This document shows positions 23,834 through 35,136 of a stretch of 64,000 nucleotides of DNA, one piece after another (positions within the stretch are counted from its first letter, which is position 1; every line of letters begins with the position of its first letter). This stretch comes from Chamaecrista fasciculata. Its lineage: Eukaryota; Streptophyta; Magnoliopsida; Fabales; Fabaceae. The stretch covers positions 1-64,000 of the forward strand of contig QANZ01048027.1 in assembly GCA_003254925.1 (NCBI GenBank), written 5' to 3'. The position numbers and the translations under genes are program-made. The notes beneath the pieces are model-generated. The model had not been told where the DNA came from, made no database searches, and worked only from the letters and a program-made list of their open reading frames with translations.

Positions 23834-24369
23834 TTGATTTTATTACACGCTTGAGAACTGACATGAGAAAAATATTTATTTATTTATTATTTTACATCTG
23901 AACATGTTTTAAAACTCACAATTAATTCATGTTTGGTGTTTTTGTCCATTATGGAAATGCCAGATTTGTCGGTAAGCATATTCTTACTGTTCATAAACGA
24001 ATAATTGTTTCACTGTTCATATTGTTTTGAGTTCTAATCTCAGTTTATATAAAGATGTAGGCAAATACACTAAACATGGTTTAATTTTTTACTTCACTAA
24101 ACCAAATTTAGAATAATACACACACACAATTCATCACTCAATAACATTTTTTTTTCCATACATCAATATTGATCACCAGAAATGTGGGAAACATAAGATT
24201 ACACATATGAATAACCAGGTTTTGCATGATCAAGGCATAATAGCCTCCTAACATTCTACTGAAAACAAACAGAGAAGTAAGCATGAACATGAACCTTTAT
24301 TTTTCTGCACATACATTTATATATAAATATAAATGTCCATGGTAGAACATAGAAAGTACCAAAATACCC

Positions 24370-24645
24370 TCAGGGATTGGTTGTTGATATGATTGGAGTT
24401 GGAGGGAAGAGTGGAATATTGGGGATATTGGAGGGTATATCTGGAAGAGGAACAAGTGGAGGAGGCAATTTGTACTCTGGCCACTCAGTCCCTGGAGGAA
24501 AAGGAGGAAGGTTTCCACCAAAATCAGGAAATGATGGAGCCAAAAGCTTTCTATTAGTATTACCAATGGCTTCTACCTTGCAAAATGTCACAACAATGAA
24601 GAAAAAGCAAGCAAAGAGAAGCAAACGATTAGTGAAAGAGGCCAT
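24370..24645 (-). CDS. Small secreted proline-rich cell-wall protein
   Basis: The protein is 91 aa, with a signal peptide at residues 1-26 (hydrophobic LLLFACFFFIVVTF, cleavage expected after VEA). The mature peptide is short and rich in Pro, Ile and Leu (PPLVPLPDIPSNIPNIPLFP), with RKLLAP just after the signal. It resembles the small putative cell-wall proteins of eudicots. The start is fixed by the signal peptide. It shares layout, the R-x-L-L motif after the signal, the IPNIP motif and the TNP C-terminus with the gene at 59753, so the two are probably paralogues. Its role in the wall is unknown. Confidence 0.85.
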   Translation of the reverse strand: MASFTNRLLLFACFFFIVVTFCKVEAIGNTNRKLLAPSFPDFGGNLPPFPPGTEWPEYKLPPPLVPLPDIPSNIPNIPLFPPTPIISTTNP

Positions 24646-24737
24646 GATATATATTTCTATTTGGGTATGAAGTTATATGGGAGACAGAATGGAAAAGTAT
24701 GAGATTGATTGACACAAAAACCTCCATGCCTTTGGGG

Positions 24738-24745
24738 TATTTATA
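24738..24745 (-). promoter_or_regulatory. TATA box of the proline-rich protein gene
   Basis: TATAAATA on the minus strand, 93 bp upstream of the ATG at 24645, in otherwise mixed sequence. Confidence 0.65.
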
Positions 24746-25945
24746 GGGAAAACTGTTTTGGATATGATATCCAATCTTGAAAATGAACTAGATTAGCATA
24801 TTAGACACTGTTATTAGTGAGAGTGTGAGACAATCGCATGTTTTATTTTTAAACATGATTTAGTTAAAGTTAAAACCTCATTTTTGGTTTTTATATATGG
24901 GTCAGATTTCACTTTAATTTGATCCTCTTTTTTGTTTGTTTTTTTCAAGTGATTCTTTATGCTTCTATATATATATATATATATATATTTATTTTTGGTC
25001 TCAAACTCTCTTTCTAATCATGATTTGACCTTTTGTTGGCTGCCTTAACTAGACAGAGAAAATACTCATTAAGTAACTCTAAACTAGTCATCTTCAGGCT
25101 TAAAACAGGAGAGAATAACCAATTTTACTCATTTTTTTTATAAGAAAGACAGAGTCAAAAGTTAAATACTTAAATACATCCAAACTTGAAAAGTGAAAGG
25201 AAAACATGTCCAAACTCAAAAAATAATCAATTTTCCTCATTTAGTCATGAAACGAGTGACTCACTTTATGAGTCTGATTTAATCTTATTTGTTAATAACT
25301 CTAACTGGGTGGAGAAAGTATACATCAGAAGCAACCATTAGCTTCACACTTATCAAATGGAAATTTGTCTCATACATAAAGGACCAAAATGAAATTTGGC
25401 TGATTGTTGGGGTCTCAGCAACCCACGTAGAAGAAGAGGCATTCGATGATGTAACTTGTTGTTTTGTTTTAATATATTCCCCTTTAACGAAAAAAAATTG
25501 AAATTTTAACATTTAGATAGATAAAGAGTTAGAATATATATTTGGAAAAGAATGAGGGATTATAAACGTAGGGTTATAAATGGCGTCAAATGTTGTTGTG
25601 CAATGCATATAAACAGATGTGAAGATGACCCACATTCTGCCTTTTCACTTAATGTGCGTGTTTAACTCTCTAGTTAGCCATCTTTTTCCTGTGTTTCAAC
25701 CACAAGATAGCTGACTGTTCTACATATATAAATATGATACCTACAAATTTGGGCATCTCTGTTTTTCATCTCATTCCACCCTTTATAATGTTAATGCAAT
25801 AGGGTAGGGTACTTATAATGTGAGTATAGTTAGATTTTTTCCCTCTTCTATACAACATAATCTAGCTACCTTTCTTATAGGCTATAGCGACGTAGTTTAA
25901 CGTTATGATCCATTATGGTGTTTGGGAAATTAATCACTTATTCCC

Positions 25946-26029
25946 ATTAACGTTATCTTTTATCTTCATGTGAAACAGAAAAGATAACGTTAATCAAATT
26001 AAAAGTTCTCTTTTCTGTTTCACATGAAG
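25946..26029. repeat. Two interleaved perfect inverted repeats
   Basis: Arm A ATTAACGTTATCTTTT (25946-25961) pairs with 25979-25994. Arm B (25964-25983, 20 nt, cttcatgtgaaacagaaaag) pairs with 26010-26029. The order is A, B, A', B', and B overlaps A' by five bases, so the two hairpins exclude each other. Both are perfect complements. Confidence 0.9.
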
Positions 26030-26814
26030 AACAGTGAATATCTAAATTTTAATTTGAGAGTCTACCTTTTTTTTATGGTTGTTGAAAAGAGAGGATTCCA
26101 AACATGGTAGTGCAAAATATATGTAAAAAAAAAAAGATTTATCAATGCAGAAGGGTCTAAATAACAAGTAGTTTGATATGACTTTTATTTTCATGAGAAG
26201 ACTTTCTCACCATAACTAAGTGCATAATACAGGTTAAGTCTGTATTAGTCAAAGCAAAACCTTGAAGACTATATGTGCAAAAAAAAAAGTTTGAGATATA
26301 TATATCATGTTTTATTTTATCATGTTTTATTTTATATATCATGTTTGATATATATATATATCATGTTTTATTTTAATTTTTAATATGTAATTTAGGGATA
26401 TGGAAAATTAAAAGACTTCAAGATTATATAAAATTAATTAATAATATAGATGAAAATAATCTTAGCAAAAATTATTGATGGTAGGTAAATTAATAACCAA
26501 CTGCAGCTTGAAATTATTGTTAGAAGTAGTAATGAAGGTTCTTTAATGGGGCACAATTATTTACTTTATAGTATCATCATGGCTAGAATTGTCCACCATG
26601 CCATCGGCATTACTCACTTGGTCCCAGATTTGTTAGGTCAAGGTTGAGTCTAATTATTAATTAAAAGTAGGCTAATTAGTTAGCTCCATTTTAAGATAAA
26701 TTCAATGGGACTACATCAATTATTGAATAGATGTATTTACAAATCAATTATATGTCTACACGTGTCTGTTTTTCTTTTTTGGGTTCCTCAATTTGTGTGA
26801 TTAGTTTTATTTAG

Positions 26815-27325
26815 GCCAAAGTCTCAAATTGGTCCCTTATATATGGGATAGATTTCAAATTGGCCCATTATCTTTCATTTGATTCAGGTTGGTCCTACAT
26901 GTTTTAATGATGTTTCAAATTGATTCAAAAAATATTAAATGTTGTCATATCTCTCTCTCATTTTTCAAGTTTGAATGGGATGAAGTTTCTTTTAGCGGAT
27001 ACGTTGAAACCATCAACAAATAATGTCAAATCGAGTTCTAAAAGTAGATAACTCGTTTTCACAATCAAACAAGTGAAATTGATCATATTTCTCTCGTTTC
27101 AAATTTGAATGCGACAAGTTCGAGTACTAACTCTTAAAGTGTTCTTTCTCTCTCAAGTTAAGATCGCTAGTAAATAAGGGTAAATCACATATCAAAAGTA
27201 AGTTTGAGACCAATTTAAAACATCATAGAAGCATGTAAGACCAATCTAAATAAATAAAAAAAATAAGGAATCAATTTAAAATCTACCCCATACATAAGGG
27301 ACCAATTTAAAACTTTGACCTTTTA
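26815..27325. mobile_element. Degenerate foldback element (family C)
   Basis: The left end (ccaaagtctcaaattggtcc, gggatagatttcaaattggc) is complementary to the right end (caatttaaaatctacccc, gggaccaatttaaaactttg). Related pieces occur at 42995-43345, 49675-49890 and 63235-63640. Confidence 0.65.
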
Positions 27326-28021
27326 CTTAAATGAACTATTTTATAAATGTGTTATGTAAGGTTTTTAGTATAATATATTTAACTAGAGTCACTTGATTTA
27401 GTGATAGGTGTGAATCTTACATTTGGACATAAAAATATTTTGTAACAAATCGTGTATCATTAAATGGAGGATTTACGACAATAAGATTAATTATCCCTAC
27501 TAGACACAAGTGGTGGGTATCCTATTTTTTTTTTTTAAAAAAAGTATAATATATTTGCATTTTAGTTAAATTTTCTTGATTTATTTAGATTAACCAACCA
27601 ACTTAGAAGTTCCTAGTTAATTATTCTTGGTACTCTTATTCTTTTTTTTTTTTTTTNNNNNNNNNNNNNNNNNNNNNTTCTTTTTTTTTTTTTTTGAAGA
27701 AATTTGATACTTCTATTCTCTCGTGTATTTGATGCTGAAAATATAGGTAGTACTTATTTATTTGCCAATTCTTGGACCCCATTACTTTTAACTTTTGTCA
27801 TGGGACTATGGGGCCGTTGGATGTCCTAATCCAAAGACGTTGGCCTTATTCGATTTACTTTTCAAACTTGTTTTCTAAAAATACTTTTTGATCATTGAAA
27901 GAAAAATGTGCTTGAAGAGTTTGAGTAACAAATTCAAATTGATTTTATCAAATGAAATTAAATCCTATCAAGGTAAAAGTAGATTAAACTGAATAATGAA
28001 TCATTAAATTAGTTAAAAATA

Positions 28022-28469
28022 TATTAAAATGGGTAAATTACACTTTGGTACCCTGTGGTTTGACCCTATTTCACTTTGGTACCCTGTGGTTTGAAACTTG
28101 ACACTTTGGTACCCTGTGGTATTCTCCATTAACACTTTGGTACCCTTTGGAGCTATTTTGTAATTTTAACCATAACAAATTTTGCAAAAATTACATATTG
28201 ACCCCAAAAAATTTTCAAAAAATTACAAATAGGTCCTTGGATACATATTATAAAGGGACTAAAATGAAAAATTTAAAATTTTTTTGGGGTCAATATGTAA
28301 TTTTTGTAAAATTTATTATGGTTAAAATTACAAAATATCTCCAAAGGGTACCAAAGTGTTAATGGAGAATACCACAGGGTACCAAAGTGCCAAGTTTCAA
28401 ACCACAGGGTACCAAAGTGAAATAGGGTCAAACCACAGGGTACCAAAGTGTAATTTACCCTATTAAAAT
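28022..28469. mobile_element. Mutator-type MITE, 430 bp, 9-bp target duplication
   Basis: The element spans 28031-28460, starting gggtaaattacactttggta, with ~120-bp terminal inverted repeats that each carry four ttggtaccctgtggtttg-type units and are almost perfect complements. TATTAAAAT flanks it at 28022-28030 and 28461-28469. Long inverted ends plus a 9-bp duplication indicate a non-autonomous Mutator (MULE) element. It has no coding capacity. Confidence 0.9.
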
Positions 28470-30160
28470 TGAATAGTTTGATTCAAATATTCAATTAACA
28501 AATTAAATATATTGTTAATCTTTTTTCAATGAAAATACATTGTTAATTTATACTCAAATCTGGTGCAAACAAAATGTTTTTCCTCTTTCCCTTTATTCTT
28601 TAAATAATTCACCGGATTAGTTATTAATTTATTAGGTTGTATCAATATCTTACAAAGATTTTTCACTTCCATTGATTACTTATTTTCATTGTCATTCTCT
28701 ATGGATTTTTTTTTAGCTTTCAGAGTTTAATTCTTAATGATGATTTTGACTCACTCTTATTGAAATGTGGAAAAACTTAGATAAAGTTTCTTATATCTTT
28801 GTTATAAAGTTTCTCCAATCAGAAATTTGATTTACACTTTCCCTCTTCTATGATTGGTCATGCAAAAATGTGTGTTTAATATTCTCTCTCTACTATGATT
28901 GGTCATGTACAAAATTTTTGTCACGTATCAAAAGTTGATTGGAGTACCTTATAACAAAAATATAAAGAATCTTACATAAGTTTTGTCCATGTCTTATTTG
29001 TCTTTCTTTTTGTCTTTCCATTGGTTTGATTTAATTTGATTTTTCAAATTCTTTTTTAAATGTTTAATTAAATATCATTCCATTTTTATAAGCTTTGTTA
29101 TAATTTTCACTTCAATTTTTTTTGAACCAAACAAATGAACAATCTACGAATGAATTGTGAGACCTTAAACTTATAAAATATCAAACAACTTCCATTAGTT
29201 TTATGGGCCAAAAAGGTCTACCTATGAGGCCCCCAGCCCCAGCCCCCAAACAATATCCATTCTTTCTGAAGCCCATGTGATATATTCGCCATATACAACA
29301 TTTTTATATTATTGACGAAAAAAGAGAAAAAAAAAAAAGACATGGTTAAATATTGAGAACTATGAAATATTCGTATTACAGTTTAATTTTTTGGAATGGG
29401 AAAGTGATATAATTTTATTCAATGACAACAAGCTACAATTTATTTAATAAAATTAAGTTCTATAGCAACTTCATTGACTAAAATTGAATTTAATTTACAC
29501 ATTATTTTTTTTTGTTGTTTAAGATATTCCTAATCCATAGATCAAAGACTAATTCGAATTCCAACATTTAGTTAAGCGACCTAAGCTAATTACTAAATCA
29601 ATCAAATTAAATTTGATTTACGGATTATTTTGATCTAATATAAGAAATATGATTGAATTATATAATTTTTTTTTTACAGTTACATTTACTCAGTTATTAA
29701 ATTTGATTTTTATTTTTATTTATTCAAAAGAAGTTAAAAATTGAAATGCATTTTATTTATGTTAAAAATGAAAATGAATTATGTGAATTTACATGATTAC
29801 TCCCCCAAGTGAACGATGATGAGCACGAAACTGACTGAAGTATTGAAAGTATCTTTAACTCACTTCATTCTCCTTCTCTCTCTCTTACATGCTTACATGT
29901 TCAAAATCTCCTTACATTTTACAGAATCCACCATGTTGTGAAATGTGCATCTTCTATAATCTATCTCAACCCCCAAAATGACCAACCTACCCTCGCATAC
30001 CTCACCCCCATCATCCTAATTCTCCCTCTCTCCCGTGTCCTTTTTCGTCCATCCAAATCCACCCTCCCCTTTCTCTCTCTCTCACTCACACCCTAACAAA
30101 TACAGAGCTTGTCTTCTCAAATCAAACCCTTTTCTCTCTCTCTCTCTCTGGTTCGTGAAA
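28470..30160. other. Intergenic region and J-protein gene promoter/leader
   Basis: Mostly AT-rich with nothing recognisable until about 29870. From there a CT-rich stretch (tctctctctc near 29876 and 30132) leads into the ATG at 30161, which is typical of a TATA-less plant leader. Confidence 0.5.
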
Positions 30161-31696
30161 ATGGACAATAGTAGCAGCAGAGCCGAAGCCGAACGGTGGC
30201 TCTACACCGCCAATAAGCTCCTCAGCGCACGTGATCTCCACGGCGCTCGTTCGTTCGCCGTCCGTGCTCGCGAATCCGATCCCACATTCGACGCCTCCGA
30301 GCTCCTCCTCGCCGTCATCGACACCCTCCTCGCCGGCGAAAATCGCATCAATAATCTCCAAGACTGGTACGGTATCCTCCAAATCCTCCCTTACACTCAC
30401 AGCATCGAGTACATCGCTTCTCAGTATCGCCGTCTCGCTCTCCTCCTCGACCCTAATCGCAACCCCTTCGCTTTCTCTTCCCATGCCTTCACTCTCGTTC
30501 ACGACGCCTGGTCCGTCCTCTCCAATCAAGCGAAAAAAGCTATGTACGACAACGAACTCCGATTAGTCACCGCTCCTCCTCCGCCTCCTCCACCGCCTCC
30601 TCCGGCTCCGATTCCGCCGCCGAATCCACCGCCGGTTCAGATTCCGGCGAGGAAGAGCACTAGGTCGAAGGATGCGAGGGTGATTGTTGAGGACGAAAGA
30701 CAAAACCACAACCAGAACCAGAACCAGAACCAGAGTCAGAACATTGTGACGCCGGAGCCGGTGAGGCAGGCTCGGACAGCTACTGAACCGGCTAGGGTTT
30801 CATCGGAGAATTCTTCGGAAACTGGTGGTTCGAGTTTCTGGACGGCGTGTCCGTATTGTTACGTGATGTATGAATATCCGAAGACTTATGAGGATTGTAC
30901 CCTAAGGTGTCAGAGCTGTAGAAGGGGGTTTCATGCGATGAAGGTGAGGGCGCCGCCGGTGGCGGCAAAAGATTCGTATTATTGCTGTTGGGGGTTTTTT
31001 CCGTTAGGGTTTTCGGGGAATTTTAAGGATATAAGTGGGACTGATTCCAAGTGGAATCCGTTTTCTGCAATGTTTGCATGTCCTTTGAAAGCAAATAAAG
31101 AGAGATCTAACCCTACTAGTAAAGGACCTTGGGTTTTCTACGATGATGAAGCTGCTGCTGCATTTGTTGAACTTTCTGATCCGAGTGATGATGATTCTGA
31201 TGATGATGATTGGAGGGGAGGAAGAGGAAGAGGTTATGTTAAGAAGGGAAGGAAAAGGGCAAAGAATGCCAAAGGGAAAACCTCTGCTACTGCTACTGCT
31301 ACTACTGCTAGTGGTAATGCAAGAAGAGGAACTAGTGAAAGAGGTAGTAGGAGGGGGAGTCAGAGTGGTTCAGGGCATGCCAATTTAGAGAATGGCGCGG
31401 TTGCGGATGATGACGGCGGCGCTGCTGTGCCGAATACGGCAAGAGCAGAGTCGAGTAAGAAAGCTACCTCGAATAGCTCGAGAAGGAGAGGTGCTGGAAA
31501 CCTGGGGAAATTGGATTTGAATGTGGAGTTCAGTAACGAGGTGGAAGAACCTGCACCGGGGATCAAAGAAGGGAATGTGGCTGGAAATCCTGAGGAGAAT
31601 ATTGAAGGGATTGCATTTTTTGAGGGTCTTGATGAGTTCCTAAGTAGCTTACCCATTCTCAATGTTGTGGCGGATGATAAGGTTAAGGGTCATTAG
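30161..31696 (+). CDS. J-like domain and zinc-finger protein (plant DnaJ superfamily)
   Basis: An intronless gene of 511 aa. The ATG at 30161 is chosen because it opens the conserved start (MDNSSSRAEAERWLYTANKLL); the open frame further upstream is leader. An N-terminal helical region (residues 1-60) is followed by a J-like domain at about 66-132 (DWYGILQILPYTHSIEYIAS, QYRRLALLLDPNRNPFAFSS, AWSVLSNQAKKAMYDNELRL). The HPD tripeptide needed to stimulate Hsp70 reads DPN, so co-chaperone activity is doubtful. Then come a poly-Pro linker, an NQ-rich repeat, a Cys4 finger (ACPYCYVMYEYP, LRCQSCRRGFHA), an acidic Ser/Asp stretch, and a basic Arg/Gly/Lys region that looks like a nuclear or nucleic-acid-binding tail. 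LDLNVEF near the C-terminus is EAR-like. Relatives exist throughout plants, with function poorly known. Confidence 0.9.
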   Translation: MDNSSSRAEAERWLYTANKLLSARDLHGARSFAVRARESDPTFDASELLLAVIDTLLAGENRINNLQDWYGILQILPYTHSIEYIASQYRRLALLLDPNRNPFAFSSHAFTLVHDAWSVLSNQAKKAMYDNELRLVTAPPPPPPPPPPAPIPPPNPPPVQIPARKSTRSKDARVIVEDERQNHNQNQNQNQSQNIVTPEPVRQARTATEPARVSSENSSETGGSSFWTACPYCYVMYEYPKTYEDCTLRCQSCRRGFHAMKVRAPPVAAKDSYYCCWGFFPLGFSGNFKDISGTDSKWNPFSAMFACPLKANKERSNPTSKGPWVFYDDEAAAAFVELSDPSDDDSDDDDWRGGRGRGYVKKGRKRAKNAKGKTSATATATTASGNARRGTSERGSRRGSQSGSGHANLENGAVADDDGGAAVPNTARAESSKKATSNSSRRRGAGNLGKLDLNVEFSNEVEEPAPGIKEGNVAGNPEENIEGIAFFEGLDEFLSSLPILNVVADDKVKGH

Positions 31697-34600
31697 TTTT
31701 AAATGTGCCGATTTTCTTTTTGTTGTAGATTTGTTGTCTGTAGTTGTATGCATGCTTGTACTTGTGGCCGTAGGAGCTACTGTGAATCATCTTATGGTTA
31801 GTCTTATAATAATTTTCGGCAGTATGTCCATACTTCATCCTGAAATATTTCATGGGGGATTGCCTTTTTTTGATGTACATTGCAATATTGAGGAATGGGG
31901 AAGGATATATCAACTTGAAGTTTTATTCAGTGAGGCACTCACAATACTAAACCATGACAGCTTGGTTTGGAGATAGAGGGTAAGTGGGTAACTTCATTGT
32001 CCTTTCCATTACAGGTCATTGATTTATGTGTCTATTAGCCTGTTGAAAATTGCCATTTTCCCTCTTGAAATCATCGTCATGCAGTTTCAAAAGCTGAAAG
32101 CTTCCATTTCTTTTTTGCTAACCGAATTTAACTTTTGGAGAAGGGCTTTTTAAGTTTTACAATTTGTATCTACTTGCAGTTTGAATCAGTAACAGACACT
32201 TCTCCTTTTGCTGTCTCGACACATATAGCATTCTCTGTTATTGCACAAACCATTTTTTAGTGGTATTGTTGGCTGCAGTGTTTGAACTGATTGTTTCTTT
32301 TGTTGGGAGTGGTTATGCTTTCTTGCTGTTCTGTGAGGAGAGAGGTTCTTCACCCATAAAAGTACTATAACATGTCTAATGGTTATCTTTGGTCAATGAG
32401 TTTTGCATGTTATGAAACTGAGAAGCTTAAAAGAAGCTGCTGTTCTGCCCTGAAGAATTTTCTTGGTTTATTGGCCGAGCTCTTCCTTGTACTAAATGTC
32501 TTGCCTATACCTCCTTGCATGTTCATTCTTTATAATCATTTTAAGTTTTCAACTCTTCCTTTTAGGCTTAAATATAGTTATTGTTGCTTAGAAAGAAATG
32601 ATATAGTCTAATAGGTTCCTTTTAGCCTGTTTGGTCTATAGCACTGAGTTACTCACGTTGTTTCACAATGTTTTTAGTCAAAGAGAGAAGCATGGTCTTT
32701 CATTTCGTATGTGAATTTATGCTAGACATTTCTAACCTTGCATTTTCAAATGGCAGGTAGTCCTTCCTCTGCTTTTTCTCTCATTCCCTTTGAAAAATAG
32801 TTTGTTTACTCGTTGATCAATGATACTGGTTTCATAACCCATTGGCTTACATTTGATTATATGGTAATGATTGTTGAAGCTTACATTTTATTTTCATTTG
32901 GCATGTCTTGGGTGCTTCAGTCATGTGCCAAGTCTTCTTACATTAACTAGACTGAATATACCATTTCACTCGATGTGAGATTTAAGCATTTCATACTACC
33001 CAAGTCTCTGTCATGTACTTTCTTCAGCATTGCAGTCATATGAAGGGGTCTATCATGACACTTGAAACTAATCCTAAATGTAGATAATAACAGGTGTTAA
33101 GGAAAATATGGCCGTTCTTGTATAATCGTCTCTGATAACCCGTTGCTGTTTGACTCCTTCAGTTGGATGCAGATTATATCGTTTACAGATATCATTGTTT
33201 TAAGAGGTGCTGTTTGTGTTTTATTGTTTTTGTTTCCATGATGACGTGACTGGATGTTTATAAGATAAGATCTTCTTATACCTTGTGCACTAGAAAAGTA
33301 TGTTGTGCTTCCTCCCTATTTCTAATTATAATGACCTTAAAAAAAGTATGCCAAGTCCTCAATAATTGTGGAAACCATTTGAATTACTGCTTGTGCAGTT
33401 CTAATGTGATCATATAGTGAGTTCTAAAGTCTAATTTAGATATACCCAAGAGAGTAAAGTCGAGTGTGTGTAGAGATTTCCAGTTATCACAAGAAGTTAG
33501 AGTCCATAAGTCTTTATCTCTGTTTTGTCATATTGTTTTTGCTTTCTTCTGTTGCCAATGGTTGGTACCGAGTACCAACACTTTCTACCTGCATAAATTG
33601 AAGCGAAGGGTTAATTTCTTGGTTTGATAATTTGATTGAAGTAAAAACTAGGATATGAAACAATATGGAAATGTATCATGCTATGTGGTGCGGACTTGTG
33701 GTTTGTGATGTGAACATGTGGTAGTTATCTTTCATTATGCAAAATCCCTTTCCATACTGAGAATTCCAGCAACCAGTTTGATTAATCTGTGTTTTCTTTG
33801 TTTCTTTTTATATTTGCTGTAAATTTTCTCTGATAGTGACAAGAGCTTTAAGTCGTATATCTGATAAGGTATAAAGCTCAACTTTTTTGTTTCGGTAAAA
33901 TAGAGCTCAACTTCAAATCGAAAAAAATTCATCTCAACTAAAAATTTAGAAACTATTTTACCATTTTTTTTTGGGTCAAGTCACTATTCTACCAAATTGA
34001 AGAAAAGAGGAAAGATTTGGTCAAAAAAAAAAAAAAAAAAAANNNAAAAAAAAAAAAAAAAAAAAGAGGAGGAAAGAAGGGTTATTGGCTATGGTGGCAA
34101 GTTCTCCTCAAATTTGAACAAGCAGGTGTCAGGTGTAGAAAACCCTAGCATAGCAAAAGCGGCTGGGTGCCTGCGTCTACTATTAGCATGTAAATAGTTA
34201 AAGGAAAACCTTTTTTTTTGGTCCAAAAAGGTGCAGAAAACCTTTTTTTTTAAAGGAAATCCTAATGGCTCAAAATAAAAAGGAAAAGCCTATGTATTTT
34301 GGCCGAAAGAAATTATAAAAAGATCAAAATTTAACTTAAAAGCTATATGCCTATATATTTGAATTTAAAGATTTTTTTGGACATATTAGTATTTAGTATA
34401 TTTTTTTATAAAAAGACTATTGTTGATAATGGGAAAATTAAAATAAAACTTTAATGAAAAATATTATATTAATTTTAAATGTGGATTTTCCAATTAAATT
34501 AAACAAAATCCATGAGGTGTAGTTATTCATGGACCATACACAACCAAACCAAATAACTCATTCAGTCATTCTACAAATTTATTCAATTTTATTTGGTTTA

Positions 34601-35136
34601 AACTTGATTGAGTTTGCTTTATTTTGGTAAAGATCAAATTTTGAACGCCATATCTCATTTGAGAAAAGATTCACAAAAAGCTAGGCTCTTTCCTCTCCTC
34701 CTTATCTTTTTGGTCAATGCTATTTCTTGTTTATCCATCTATTATATTTTTCTTAATGAAGTCTCCACTATTTTACATGGCTCTCAACAAAAGAGCAAAA
34801 GAGAGTCCCCAAAATGGAAAAGTTATACCTCCATCATCATCATGGTTGCTGAAAATTGGTGGTTTTTGAAGTGGCTACGATGTAAAAGATGAAGAGAATA
34901 TATATAAATTCCCTTTTCACTTTCCCTTTATATTTATCTTTTCATTTCATGTTTATTTTTTATAAAAAAAAATAGCATTCTCCGTTTTTGTTGGAGACGC
35001 TTATTGCATTTTTTCTCATCAAAACCAAAACTTTACCCACCCCTTTAAATAATCCCCCAACTATGCAAGTTTCATTCATTCCTCAACCGATAGTGAGCGA
35101 GAAGACAACGAATTGAATTACAAGCTTGCTTCTTTA
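31697..35136. other. Intergenic region, J-protein gene to carbonic anhydrase
   Basis: The first ~2 kb (31700-33700) is T-rich and repeat-poor, with several plausible splice-like sites, and may be a long or spliced 3' UTR; no protein family is seen. A short assembly gap (34043-34045) sits in an A tract. The last ~100 bp form the leader of the carbonic anhydrase gene, with a weak TATA-like tttaaataat near 35044. Confidence 0.45.

Larger units (their letters stand above)
24746..28021. other. Long AT-rich intergenic region
   Basis: No gene recognised. It holds TA runs (24965-24990), a pair of interleaved inverted repeats (25946-26029), short atcatgttttatttt tandem repeats (about 26290-26370), a family-C foldback element (about 26815-27325) and an assembly gap of 21 n inside a T tract (27657-27677). 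Confidence 0.55.

Noticed and set aside
28147..28362. Related ~70-aa ORFs at 12902, 28147 and 62854
   Set aside because: They lie in the shared MITE core; the similarity reflects the repeat, not protein constraint.
32372..32611. Possible small gene downstream of the J-protein gene
   Set aside because: It has no recognisable domain, no signal peptide and no splice context; probably 3' UTR or intergenic.
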